DNA of 64,000 nt, taken from positions 248,001 to 312,000 of the forward strand of contig DIUX01000002.1 in NCBI GenBank assembly GCA_002423185.1, given 5' to 3'. Shown here piece after piece: positions 9,359 to 18,040 of this stretch (within the stretch, counting starts at the first letter, position 1; each line of letters opens with the position of its first letter). This stretch comes from Micavibrio sp. UBA6147 (lineage in GTDB: Bacteria; Pseudomonadota; Alphaproteobacteria; Micavibrionales; UBA1664). Both the position numbers and the translations under genes were made by a program. The notes under the pieces are model-generated. The model was given only the letters and a program-made list of their open reading frames with translations. It was not told where the DNA came from and did no database searches.

Positions 9359-10297
9359 TCAGGATATCGACGAAAAGACTTTGCGCTTGCCGCCCACACT
9401 CCGCGGAAGGTCTTGCAAGCCTTCAAATTCGGCGTAGCAATCCTCAAGGCGGTAAGCCTGCGGCGTATCGAAAAGTTTACGAAGCAATTTATTGGTCAAG
9501 GCGTGACCGCCCTTGCTCGAGATAAAGTGACCGATCATCAAATGACCGGACAAGGCGACATCGCCCATCGCGTCCAGAATTTTATGGCGAACAAATTCGT
9601 CCTTAAAACGCAGCGGCCCGTTCACGACTGTGTCCTTGTCCACGACCAGCGCGTTCTCCAATGATCCGCCCTTAATGAGGCCTTTGCTCCGTAAATATTC
9701 AATTTCCTCAAGCTTTGCAAAGGTGCGGCAACCGGCAATCATGGTGCAGTAGCTCTCAGCGCCCGTGTGTTCAAAGGTCAAATCCTGACGGCCAATCGCC
9801 GTTCCCGGAAAATCAATGGTGAAGGTGTAAACGGGAATATGACTCGGCACAAAGGCGGCCTTTTTGCCGTTTTCTTCAACTTCGACGGCCTCAACAATGC
9901 GCAAGGCTTTGCGGGGGCGATGCTGGATGACAATCCCGTTTGACACCAAGACCGACACGAATTTCAAGGACGATCCGTCCATAATCGGCACTTCCGGCCC
10001 GTCAATCTCGATCAACGCATTGTCAATGCCGCATCCGCACAGGGCAGACATGATATGTTCGATGGTGCTGACGCTGTGGCCTTGGTCGTTTTTCAACAAG
10101 GTGCAAAGTTCGAAATGTTCAACCATGTCCCAACGGGCGGGCAGCAAGGCGGCCGCGCCGGCCTCCACCAGATCAACACGTTTGAACACCACGCCATGGT
10201 CTGCGGGCGCGGGATAAACGGTCATAGTGATGTCCGCGCCGGTATGCAGGCCGACGCCGGAAAAGGTCACTGGTTTTTTGACTGTCTGTTGCATCAA
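9359..10297 (-). CDS. lpxC: UDP-3-O-acyl-N-acetylglucosamine deacetylase LpxC
   Basis: This 312-aa zinc amidase catalyses the first committed step of lipid A synthesis. Zinc ligands are visible as H81 (in STIEHIMSAL), H238 and D242 (in RHKILDAMGD), and the general acid/base His as H265 (in SKGGHALTNK). Length is normal. The start MMQQ allows either of two ATGs. The gene lies directly after ftsZ as in many proteobacteria, but a hairpin after ftsZ and a 272-base gap suggest it also has its own promoter. Confidence 0.97.
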   Translation of the reverse strand: MMQQTVKKPVTFSGVGLHTGADITMTVYPAPADHGVVFKRVDLVEAGAAALLPARWDMVEHFELCTLLKNDQGHSVSTIEHIMSALCGCGIDNALIEIDGPEVPIMDGSSLKFVSVLVSNGIVIQHRPRKALRIVEAVEVEENGKKAAFVPSHIPVYTFTIDFPGTAIGRQDLTFEHTGAESYCTMIAGCRTFAKLEEIEYLRSKGLIKGGSLENALVVDKDTVVNGPLRFKDEFVRHKILDAMGDVALSGHLMIGHFISSKGGHALTNKLLRKLFDTPQAYRLEDCYAEFEGLQDLPRSVGGKRKVFSSIS

Positions 10298-10423
10298 GGA
10301 ATCCGTATAAGTTTGTACTACCTTATAATACGCGCAACGCCACCCAAAATGGCAGTCACGCTTTGTTACTGATTATTTCTCCGCGGAAAATCACGAGAAA
10401 TCGTTCTATTACAGCGCAGTACA

Positions 10424-10437
10424 AAAAGTATACTTTT
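10424..10437. promoter_or_regulatory. Perfect 14-bp palindrome upstream of lpxC
   Basis: AAAAGTATACTTTT is a perfect palindrome in the ftsZ-lpxC gap, 127 bases before the lpxC start. It is the right size for a dimeric regulator site, but no known site is recognised and function is a guess. Confidence 0.3.
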
Positions 10438-10514
10438 CAAAAATAAGGAATGCACGGCACTCTTAAACACGGCACAGCCCTCCCCCCCCCTTTTGATGAT
10501 TCGCCCCTAACGAC

Positions 10515-10541
10515 AAAGCCCCGCGAAAACCGCAGGGCTTT
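10515..10541 (-). terminator. Hairpin after ftsZ, probable terminator
   Basis: On the - strand AAAGCCCTGCGG pairs with CGCGGGGCTTT across TTTT, starting about 29 bases after the ftsZ stop. The T-run after the stem is short (GCTTTG), so termination may be partial. Confidence 0.55.
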
Positions 10542-10569
10542 GGAAAGAGCTGGATCGTTTCAAACCCGC

Positions 10570-12642
10570 TTAATTGGCCTGACGGCGCAGGAAGGCAGGA
10601 ATATCGAGGTCTTGTTTATCGCCTTTTGCGGCTTCGGCTTTTTGCTGGACGTTCACGTCAAGCTGTCCTTGCACAGGGGATTGAGCGGATTTTCCGTTTT
10701 CCGTTGGCTGGCTGCGCAGACCTGAAAACATTGAGCCGCCCCCGCCATTGCTGCCACCATTGCCGCCCTGTGAACCAGACCCTTGCGAGTCGGTTTGACC
10801 GAGGTCGCCATCGTCTTCGCCGCGGAAGTTTCTGTAGGCACCCGTAAACCGCTCAAACAAAGACGGTGATTTTTTACGGTCTTCCGGACGCGGCTGTTGC
10901 GGCGGGTTGAGCTTTAATCCGGCCGGACGCGCCATGGTATGACTTTGGGCATGACCTTGAGCTTGCCCTTGAGATTGAGTCTGAACGTGAGTCTGAACGT
11001 GACTCTGGGCCTGCATCGCGGGTTGCCCTTGGAATTGCGGACGGCTGCCGAAGTTTTGAGCGGCTTCGTCTTGGTAGGCGGGCTGATGCTGGCTATGCGC
11101 TTGGGCATGAGAATCATGCGCTTCCATCGGCTTCGGCGGGATAAAGGACGAACCATAACGCACGCCGCGCAAAGCTTCGGCCGAACCAACCGTCATGGAG
11201 GATGACGACGCATACGCGCCCTCATTACCGAAAACAGGCGGGCTGTAGGACGGCGCGGCTTCCGTTGGAGCCACTGGCATCGCCCCCATCGGCGCACCAC
11301 CGAAAGAACGGCTGGCGGATGGTGTTTGTTGTCCGCCTTGTTGGCTCATGGGTTGCTGGCCAACCGATTGTTGCCCAACAGCTTGCTGATACGAGGCTTG
11401 CTCGAACATATCTTGTTCGGGGTCGTCTTGACGGCTCATCGGCATCGCGTCGCGTGTACCGCCGCCATTATGCGGAGCGGCAACCGGTGCGGAGAACGAC
11501 GGCATAGACGGCGATTGCGCGTAAGACGGGCTGAATGATGATGTTTGGTGCGACACAGGACGCGCAGATTCGGCGTTCGGCACGCTGCGTTCCGGCGCTT
11601 TGCGCTCGGTCTGCACGGTCTGTCCCGACACAACATTCATGGTCGCGGGCTTCAAGGGCTTGGATTTACGCAAGGCTTCGCTGTCAATCCCCGTGGCGAC
11701 AACGGACACGCGCATAACGCCTTCCAACTTGTCGTCAAAGGTTGATCCAAAGATGATGTTGGCGTTGGGGTCAACCTCGTCACGAATACGGTTACAGGCC
11801 TCATCCGCTTCGAACAAGGTCATGTCGTAACCGCCGGTGATGTTGATAATCACGCCGCGCGCGCCCTTCATCGACACATCGTCGAGGAGCGGGTTGCTGA
11901 TCGCCGCTTCGGCGGCTTCGATGGCGCGGGATTCGCCGGTGGCTTCGCCCGTGCCCATCATCGCCTTGCCCATTTCCATCATCGCGCAACGAACATCGGC
12001 GAAATCAAGGTTAATCAGGCCGGGCTTGAGCATCAGATCGGTGACGCCGCGTACGCCGGATTGCAAAACGCTGTCGGCCATTTTAAAGGCTTCGGCAAAG
12101 GTGGTTTTTTCATTGGCGATGCGGAACAAATTCTGGTTCGGGATGACGATCAATGTATCGACATAATCCTGCATTTCTTCAATGCCAGCCTCGGCGATGC
12201 GCATACGGTGCGCGCCTTCAAAGTGGAATGGCTTGGTCACAACACCAACGGTGAGGATGCCTTTTTCTTTGGCTGCACGCGCGATGATCGGCGCGGCGCC
12301 TGTGCCCGTGCCGCCGCCCATGCCGCATGTGATGAAGGCCATGTTCATGCCCTCAAGATGGGCGATGACGTCTTCGAAGGATTCTTCCGCCGCAGCGCGT
12401 CCGACTTCGGGTTTTGAGCCCGCACCAAGGCCTTGCGTCATGCCTGTGCCAAGCTGCACCTTATTCGGGCAGAGCGATTTCTTAATCGCCTGTGCATCCG
12501 TGTTGCACACGAGGAAATCTACACCGGCAAGATCAGATGCGATCATGTTGTCCACAGCATTACCCCCTGCGCCACCGACACCGATGACGATAATTCTTGG
12601 GCTAAGCTCTTTTTCTTGGGCGGGAATACGAACATTAAGCAT
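10570..12642 (-). CDS. ftsZ: Cell division GTPase FtsZ with a very long C-terminal linker
   Basis: This tubulin-like GTPase forms the cytokinetic Z-ring. The core (about residues 15-325) has the GTP-binding signature GGGTGTG at 109-115 and the T7 region NLDFADV. It ends with a conserved C-terminal peptide (DLDIPAFLRRQ), the usual docking site for FtsA and other partners. The whole protein is 690 aa, well above a typical alphaproteobacterial FtsZ. The excess lies in a linker of about 350 residues rich in Gln, Ser, Pro and Ala with short repeats (HVQTHVQTQSQ; QQSVGQQPMSQQ). It has a 371-base control region of its own upstream. Confidence 0.98.
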   Translation of the reverse strand: MLNVRIPAQEKELSPRIIVIGVGGAGGNAVDNMIASDLAGVDFLVCNTDAQAIKKSLCPNKVQLGTGMTQGLGAGSKPEVGRAAAEESFEDVIAHLEGMNMAFITCGMGGGTGTGAAPIIARAAKEKGILTVGVVTKPFHFEGAHRMRIAEAGIEEMQDYVDTLIVIPNQNLFRIANEKTTFAEAFKMADSVLQSGVRGVTDLMLKPGLINLDFADVRCAMMEMGKAMMGTGEATGESRAIEAAEAAISNPLLDDVSMKGARGVIINITGGYDMTLFEADEACNRIRDEVDPNANIIFGSTFDDKLEGVMRVSVVATGIDSEALRKSKPLKPATMNVVSGQTVQTERKAPERSVPNAESARPVSHQTSSFSPSYAQSPSMPSFSAPVAAPHNGGGTRDAMPMSRQDDPEQDMFEQASYQQAVGQQSVGQQPMSQQGGQQTPSASRSFGGAPMGAMPVAPTEAAPSYSPPVFGNEGAYASSSSMTVGSAEALRGVRYGSSFIPPKPMEAHDSHAQAHSQHQPAYQDEAAQNFGSRPQFQGQPAMQAQSHVQTHVQTQSQGQAQGHAQSHTMARPAGLKLNPPQQPRPEDRKKSPSLFERFTGAYRNFRGEDDGDLGQTDSQGSGSQGGNGGSNGGGGSMFSGLRSQPTENGKSAQSPVQGQLDVNVQQKAEAAKGDKQDLDIPAFLRRQAN

Positions 12643-12773
12643 GGACTTGAAAGACCTCCTCGAAAGACTGATTCGAACGCACCGAGAGCGGGCTGAAACA
12701 GTTGGATTTATTTGACTTTTCTCGCAATTCGGGTGCTGAAATATGAACCTTCAAACGAATACCGAATAGAATC

Positions 12774-12801
12774 AGTCTAGCCTCTGGGGACGCATTTGCA
12801 A
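12774..12801 (-). promoter_or_regulatory. Candidate ftsZ promoter
   Basis: On the - strand TTGCAA, 16 bases, TAGACT, directly followed by a GATTC (GANTC) site. The twelve bases TAGACTGATTCT are identical in the ftsQ promoter candidate. The expected transcript start is about 125 bases before the ftsZ ATG. Confidence 0.5.
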
Positions 12802-12837
12802 ATATTATTTTGTAAGGGATTCTATTGATTGCGGATT

Positions 12838-12870
12838 TTATCCACAGGCCAGTGGATAATTCTTGGATAA
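12838..12870. promoter_or_regulatory. DnaA-box cluster upstream of ftsZ
   Basis: TTATCCACA at 12838-12846 is the perfect consensus DnaA box. AGTGGATAA at 12851-12859 (opposite orientation, one mismatch) and TTGGATAA at 12863-12870 (opposite orientation, weaker) follow within 25 bases. The cluster lies about 200 bases before ftsZ. Confidence 0.5.
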
Positions 12871-13013
12871 TTTCGGGTAATTTTACCAAATAGCGGCGAA
12901 TCACGCAAATCAGGCCGGATTAAACCGAAGAATATCGCCCCGCGCAACCGCATCAAAGACACTTACCCCCCGATTTATGCCCCCCCGATTTGTGGCAGCG
13001 GTGTTTCGCGCCG

Positions 13014-14282
13014 TTACCAGTTTTCGCGAAACCACAGGCGTATGCGGTCAAGCCATGGCAAACGCTCCGCCTTCGCCGCCACTTCATGCGGTTGTTCGTC
13101 ATAGCGCTCACAAATATAATGCAGCAACCCCGCCACAGCGGCAAAACCGGGGCCAGAGGCCGAATCCGGCACGCCTTTGAGGCGCACAGGCCGCCCAAGA
13201 CGGGCTTGCCGCCCCAGCACCATTTGCGCGAGGTCACGAAGCCCCGGAATCTGGCACGCGCCGCCGGTCAACACCACGCGTTGCCCCGCATGATCCATCA
13301 TGCCTGAGGCATCCATTTTTTCCTTGATCATCTCGAATATTTCTTCAAGCCGCGGCTGAATAATGCTCACCAACACCGAACGCGGCACATGATGCGTCAC
13401 AATCGCGCCGTTTTCGTCGATTTGCGGGATGTCGAGCATCTCCGCCTCATCCGACGTTGTTGCCAGCGCACTGCCGTACAGGATTTTAAGGCGCTCGGCG
13501 TCTTGAATGGTGGTGTTGACGCCTTGGACGATGTCATTCGTCACATGGTCGCCGCCCAGCGGGATAGAATCCGCATAAATCAAGGCGCCTTTGTGGAACA
13601 GGGCAAAAGACGTAATCCCCGCCCCCATCTCGATCACCGTCGCGCCGAGTTCCATTTCATCGTCAATCAAGCTGGACAAGCCGCTGGCATAGGCGCTGAG
13701 GCAAAACCCGTCCAGATCAAGATGCGAGCGCTCAACGCATTTCGCCAGATTATGCATCGCGGCCTTTTCCGCCACGACGAGATTAATATCAACGGTGAGC
13801 TTGCGCCCCTGCATCCCGCGCGGCTCTTCGATTCCTTCATGCCCGTCCATGGTAAAGCCGACGGGGATGGAATGAATCAACGCCCATCCGTCCTCACGCT
13901 GTTGCTTTTGCGCGCGGACAATGGCACGGCGCAGGTCTTTTTCCGTCACCTCATGCCCCATCATGTCGATATCAACCGATACGGGGTGCGATTTTGTATA
14001 ACTGGCGGGCATATTAACGACAACATCGCGCAACGGGTATCCATCCATTTCACGCGCCGCCATGTTTTCCGCCGCATGGACGGTTTGACGAATGGCTTCC
14101 TCGACCGCGACCATATCCGTCACCGCACCGCCCTTCATGCCCTTTGCGGCATGGTGACCAACGCCGATCACCTCGACATGGCCTTCATCATCCACCACAT
14201 GCCCGATGAAACAGGCAATTTTGGATGATCCGACATCCAAGGCGGCAATGACGGACCCTTTGGGTTTTGGCTGGTGTTTCAT
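13014..14282 (-). CDS. ftsA: Cell division protein FtsA
   Basis: This 422-aa actin-like ATPase tethers FtsZ to the membrane and recruits later division proteins. It opens with the actin-fold phosphate-1 loop (IAALDVGSSKIACFIG) and has VVLTGGACQIPGL in the C-terminal nucleotide site. It ends with an amphipathic basic/aromatic helix (LDRIRLWFRENW), the membrane-targeting sequence. Length is usual. It lies between ftsQ and ftsZ in the standard order. Confidence 0.96.
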   Translation of the reverse strand: MKHQPKPKGSVIAALDVGSSKIACFIGHVVDDEGHVEVIGVGHHAAKGMKGGAVTDMVAVEEAIRQTVHAAENMAAREMDGYPLRDVVVNMPASYTKSHPVSVDIDMMGHEVTEKDLRRAIVRAQKQQREDGWALIHSIPVGFTMDGHEGIEEPRGMQGRKLTVDINLVVAEKAAMHNLAKCVERSHLDLDGFCLSAYASGLSSLIDDEMELGATVIEMGAGITSFALFHKGALIYADSIPLGGDHVTNDIVQGVNTTIQDAERLKILYGSALATTSDEAEMLDIPQIDENGAIVTHHVPRSVLVSIIQPRLEEIFEMIKEKMDASGMMDHAGQRVVLTGGACQIPGLRDLAQMVLGRQARLGRPVRLKGVPDSASGPGFAAVAGLLHYICERYDEQPHEVAAKAERLPWLDRIRLWFRENW

Positions 14283-14377
14283 GATACGCTTACCGAAAAA
14301 AGACAGTTACAACAAAGGCTCAACAAGCCGGAAAAGGCGAGAAATCGCAAAATAACGCACGCGAATCTGTATAAGGC

Positions 14378-15319
14378 TTAGATATTATCCCCTTCCGCCT
14401 TCGATGAAAACTCTTTTACCTCAGCTTTTGATCCAGCTTGTTCTGGGCGGGTTTCAAGGATGATTCGCCCGACTTGGCGCAAATCGATGGATTTAAGCGG
14501 TTTATTCAGCAAGCCGTCTTCTTCTTGCGCCTTCATAAGGCGGCGAAGGGCATAGCCCGCATCATCCTCCGGCAATTTGATCCGCAGCCCGCCATTCAAG
14601 ATAAGATCCCAGCGCCGCTCGCCCACATAAACACATCGCTCAACCCGTGCTTTGAGCGCCTCCTCCGCCGCCAAAAGAGGCAGGAATTTTTTGGCGGCGA
14701 TCACCGCGCCCTTGCCCTCGACCAAGAGCAGATCAGGAAAAGCGGCGCGGTCATACCGCCCGATCCGCGTTGCGGTGTCGTCCATCAAGGCGGCACGCAG
14801 ATGGTTTGTGTCGTTTTTCGTGGATGGCTGAGCCTCCGTCAAAAACACGAACGGCACACGCTCCACCAGCGTAATCTTAATCCGGTCGGGCAAGAGCCGC
14901 TGTACCGCCGCCGAAGCGACCCAATTCTGGCGCTCCAGATCGTTTTTAATCAAGGCGATGTCCACCGCAAAAACCGACATGCCGCGCACCCCGTCAAGGC
15001 GTTTTTGCAGCCATTGAAGATCGAGCCTTTCGCGCCCTTCAATCAACACATCGCGCACTGCAAAGCCATTTTTGGCCGTGACGGAATAAAATCCCGTCTG
15101 CGCCGCATCCAGTGTTTTTTGATGCCCATCCCCCGCAACAAAAACCGCCACGCCCCACACCAACAAAGCCACAACCACCACAGCACGGATCAACCGCCGC
15201 ACCGGAATTCGGCGCAAGAATGACGGCACAAATCGCGCCAAACCGCTGCCGCGCCCTTCCGCCGATTTACGGGCGGAGGCACGGGTTTTTGAAATGGTTT
15301 TGCGGGTTGCGTGAGCCAT
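14378..15319 (-). CDS. ftsQ: Cell division protein FtsQ
   Basis: This 313-aa bitopic inner-membrane protein links the early and late divisome. A basic cytoplasmic N-terminus (about 1-50) is followed by one membrane segment (LIRAVVVVALLVWGVAVFVA) and a periplasmic POTRA domain (FAVRDVLIEGRERLDLQWLQ) plus the FtsQ beta domain. The start is uncertain: the frame is open to an ATG at 15400, but the first residues from there are not FtsQ-like, so I chose the ATG at 15319. Neither has a strong ribosome site. A promoter candidate lies at 15424-15452. Confidence 0.92.
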   Translation of the reverse strand: MAHATRKTISKTRASARKSAEGRGSGLARFVPSFLRRIPVRRLIRAVVVVALLVWGVAVFVAGDGHQKTLDAAQTGFYSVTAKNGFAVRDVLIEGRERLDLQWLQKRLDGVRGMSVFAVDIALIKNDLERQNWVASAAVQRLLPDRIKITLVERVPFVFLTEAQPSTKNDTNHLRAALMDDTATRIGRYDRAAFPDLLLVEGKGAVIAAKKFLPLLAAEEALKARVERCVYVGERRWDLILNGGLRIKLPEDDAGYALRRLMKAQEEDGLLNKPLKSIDLRQVGRIILETRPEQAGSKAEVKEFSSKAEGDNI

Positions 15320-15423
15320 AGATTTTTTCAACGAAATAAACGGAAATAACACGAAGTCAGAAGCGACAGGAAGGACTTGCCAACGCGCACACCAAAACAT
15401 GCCGCCGCAAACCCACGAGAATC

Positions 15424-15452
15424 AGTCTAAACCAGAGCGGCGTATCACGCAA
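15424..15452 (-). promoter_or_regulatory. Candidate ftsQ promoter
   Basis: On the - strand TTGCGT, 17 bases, TAGACT, then a GATTC (GANTC) site. The core TAGACTGATTCT (15418-15429) is identical to that in the ftsZ promoter candidate. It lies in the ddl-ftsQ gap. Confidence 0.5.
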
Positions 15453-15494
15453 ACACTGCGGCAAAGATCATGGCCTCAGCCCGCCTTAAACCAT

Positions 15495-16487
15495 TCAGTT
15501 TTTATCGCCGCCTTGGCGCGCCGTTTCAACCAAATGGGCGCAAAGTTCGGGGAAGGTATAGCCGTTGCGAATAGCCTGTGACGGGCCGATGGATTCGGCG
15601 GTAAAGCCCGGCTGGGTGTTGATCTCAAGGAAATACAAACCGTCTTCGCCGCGCGCCGTGTCAAACCGGAAATCACACCGCGCAATGCCGCCGCACCCAA
15701 GCGCGGTGTAGACATTCTCCGCCCAGCGCATCGCCATGTCGTAGATAGCTTGCGGAATACGGGCGGGCAATTCATAGGTTGTACGCGTGTCGCTGTATTT
15801 CGCATCGTAATCAAAGAAGCGGGTTTGCGAGCGGATCGCCGTCACGGCCTGCGCCTTGCCGTCCAAAACGGCAACGGTTAATTCTTCACCAGGGATATAT
15901 TCCTCCACCATAATGCGGCGTCCCTTGACCCACAAAGACGGATCGATTCCGGTATGATTATCGCCTTGCTGGACAATCGACACACCAACGCTCGATCCCT
16001 CATTCGCCGGCTTGACGACATAGGGGGCGGGAATGGTGATGGAGTCTTGGCGTTCGCCTTCCTTCAACACTTGATAGGCGGGGCAGCGCACGCCAACGCT
16101 CTGCGCCACTAATTTACTGGCGATCTTATCCATGCCAATGGCCGACGCCATCACCCCCGAATGGGTATAAGGAATATCGAGCATTTCAAGCACCGCTTGG
16201 ATCACACCGTCTTCGCCGCCGCGCCCGTGCAAATTATTAAACACGACATCGGGTTTGGGGTTGTCCAGCGCCGCCATTAAGGCTTTTAAATCGCGCTGTA
16301 CGTCAATGACGCGTACGTTGTATCCCGCCTCCATCAAGGCTTGCTCAACCGCTTTGCCTTTGGTGAGGGAAACCTCACGCTCCACCGACCAGCCGCCGAT
16401 CAACAGCGCAACCGTCAATCCGGCGCGTGCCGATTTATCCGTCAATTTATCCTTGGAAACAGGGCATTGCTCTGGGGATGTCGTCAT
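15495..16487 (-). CDS. ddl: D-alanine--D-alanine ligase
   Basis: This 330-aa ATP-grasp enzyme makes D-Ala-D-Ala for the peptidoglycan stem peptide. It shows LIGGWSVEREVSL at the N-terminus, NLHGRGGEDG, the ATP-grasp loop EGSSVGVS, EEYIPGEELTVAVL and the metal-site motif EINTQPGFT near the end. I chose the ATG at 16487 because a GAGGT ribosome site lies just before it, though the frame is open from 16556. It follows murB and the small unknown gene, as in other alphaproteobacterial clusters. Confidence 0.96.
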   Translation of the reverse strand: MTTSPEQCPVSKDKLTDKSARAGLTVALLIGGWSVEREVSLTKGKAVEQALMEAGYNVRVIDVQRDLKALMAALDNPKPDVVFNNLHGRGGEDGVIQAVLEMLDIPYTHSGVMASAIGMDKIASKLVAQSVGVRCPAYQVLKEGERQDSITIPAPYVVKPANEGSSVGVSIVQQGDNHTGIDPSLWVKGRRIMVEEYIPGEELTVAVLDGKAQAVTAIRSQTRFFDYDAKYSDTRTTYELPARIPQAIYDMAMRWAENVYTALGCGGIARCDFRFDTARGEDGLYFLEINTQPGFTAESIGPSQAIRNGYTFPELCAHLVETARQGGDKN

Positions 16488-16559
16488 GCTTACCTCGCGC
16501 TGTATTGAATGGTTGAAAAGCGGTTCTTCTTGATTCTTATGACCAGTATACCGCAAAGA

Positions 16560-16934
16560 TTATGGCTTGAACATGGCGGCAAGATTGGGGCATTTATGGG
16601 CGGCAAAGCCATCCGCAATCTCTTGCGTGCGGCGCGCTGGCGGGACAAAATCTTGCAAATCCTGCGCCGGAACAACGCGCAGCATATACCCCGCTGCGGC
16701 CTCATTGAATTTTAGAATCACATCGGCGAGTTCCTCATCCGTCTTGGTAAACGGCGTTCCCCACGGGGTGGAGCGTTCCATATCAAGCCGTCTTTGCTCC
16801 GCAACCTCCTCCGCGCTCATCACCGCGCCAATGCGAACATTCAAGGTTGGATCGGCGCGAAACAACGCATCCGTTGCCTCAAAAAAATCATCGGCATATT
16901 CGGCAAGATGCCTAAAATCGACGGATAAAGACAT
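16560..16934 (-). CDS. Hypothetical protein in the division cluster, 124 aa
   Basis: This is an unrecognised soluble protein between murB and ddl, starting MSLSVDFRHLAEYADDFFEA. It has no signal peptide or membrane helix, is acidic, and ends KCPNLAAMFKP. I chose the ATG at 16934, with GGGAGCC about 9 bases before it; the longer frame begins only with TTG at 17030. It is co-directional with the surrounding cell-wall genes, 72 bases before the ddl start, so a link to cell-wall growth is possible but unproven. Confidence 0.65.
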   Translation of the reverse strand: MSLSVDFRHLAEYADDFFEATDALFRADPTLNVRIGAVMSAEEVAEQRRLDMERSTPWGTPFTKTDEELADVILKFNEAAAGYMLRVVPAQDLQDFVPPARRTQEIADGFAAHKCPNLAAMFKP

Positions 16935-17026
16935 AGGCAGGCTCCCTGTTTTTATGATCGTATTATTATCGCAATAAGCATAAGCAGAGCCTGACCGAAA
17001 GGTCAAGCCGCCGATCATGCCGCCGC

Positions 17027-18040
17027 TCAAGCCATTGCAAACGGGCCGTCCATGGGCGTTTCCTTCAGGCCGATACGCTTGATTTCCCAGCGCAGCTCAA
17101 TGCCGTATCGTTCCATCACGCGGCGGCGCATTTCCTCGCCGAGATTTTCAAGGTCGGCGGCAGTGGCCTCGCCCGTGTTAATCATGAAATTACAATGCAA
17201 TTCCGACATTTGCGCCCCGCCAATGGCAAAGCCGCGCCCACCAACCGCGTCAATCAATTGCCATGTTTTGGTATCCTCGGGAAGGCCGGCGGCGCGGAGT
17301 TGGTCAAGCTGCGGATTAGCAAAAGTTGACCCACCCGTCCGCGCCTTGATCGGCTGGCTGGCGGCGCGTTTTTCCTTGATCGTTTGGATACGCTCTTCTA
17401 TCGCCTCAACCGAATCCGCCACGGTGCGAAACACAGCCGATGTAAAAATGAAGTTTTCGGGGATTCCGTTATAGCGATACGACATATGCATCTGTTCGGG
17501 CAAATAGCGGCGAATATTCCCCTCGCGGTCAATTGTTTCGGCCTCGACCAAGAAATCAACCGTTTCGGCGCCGTACGCCCCCGCATTCATCCGCAAAGCC
17601 CCGCCAATCGTCCCCGGCACACCGCTCAGAAATTCCAGCCCGCCGCGCCCCAGTCGCGCGGCTTCGAGCGCCACGTTAATATCCAGCGCCGCCGCGCCCG
17701 CACTGACATGGCCGGTATCCTCGTTCACCTCAATATCGGCAAAATCACGCCCCAAACGAATGGTCACCCCCGGCAAGCCGCCGTCCCGAATGATCACATT
17801 CGAACACACGCCAAGCACCGTGACCGGCACATCATCGGGGCATCCGGCCAAAAATCCGGCAAGGTCTTCACGGTCGGCGGGCTTGTACAAAACCTCCGCC
17901 GCGCCGCCAGCACGAAACCAGCTCGTATCCCCCAGATTCACATGCTCGCGGTAACGCCCGCGCACGGCAGGGAGTCTGTGGAGCAAGGAAACATCCTTGG
18001 CTGAACTCATAAGCATATCCTTGTGCAAAAATCCGGTCAC
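17027..18040 (-). CDS. murB: UDP-N-acetylenolpyruvoylglucosamine reductase MurB
   Basis: This 337-aa FAD enzyme reduces UDP-GlcNAc-enolpyruvate to UDP-MurNAc with NADPH. It shows NLGDTSWFRAGGAAEVLYKP and VCSNVIIRDGGLPGVTIRLG (FAD site), the SGVPGTIGGALRMNAGAYG loop, and GGSTFANP carrying the catalytic Ser. The GTG start at 18040 abuts the murC stop with no gap; ATGs at 18016 and 18010 are alternatives. Confidence 0.96.
   Translation of the reverse strand: MTGFLHKDMLMSSAKDVSLLHRLPAVRGRYREHVNLGDTSWFRAGGAAEVLYKPADREDLAGFLAGCPDDVPVTVLGVCSNVIIRDGGLPGVTIRLGRDFADIEVNEDTGHVSAGAAALDINVALEAARLGRGGLEFLSGVPGTIGGALRMNAGAYGAETVDFLVEAETIDREGNIRRYLPEQMHMSYRYNGIPENFIFTSAVFRTVADSVEAIEERIQTIKEKRAASQPIKARTGGSTFANPQLDQLRAAGLPEDTKTWQLIDAVGGRGFAIGGAQMSELHCNFMINTGEATAADLENLGEEMRRRVMERYGIELRWEIKRIGLKETPMDGPFAMA

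Larger units (their letters stand above)
12643..13013 (-). promoter_or_regulatory. ftsZ control region (ftsA-ftsZ gap)
   Basis: There is no gene in these 371 bases. The region holds four GANTC sites (12670, 12769, 12818, 12898), a perfect DnaA box at 12838 with two near-boxes beside it, and a sigma70-like promoter pointing at ftsZ. The motif AGACTGATTC occurs here twice in inverted orientation (12665-12674 and 12769-12778). Dense cell-cycle-type sites suggest that ftsZ is transcribed separately from ftsQ-ftsA. Confidence 0.65.

Noticed and set aside
10482..10490. Run of nine C in the ftsZ-lpxC gap
   Set aside because: It could be a slippage site, but it lies in non-coding DNA away from any promoter or start, so no phase-variation role can be argued.
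16992..17005. Small hairpin TGACC-GAAA-GGTCA after murB
   Set aside because: The stem is only five bases and has no T-run on either strand; not a credible terminator.
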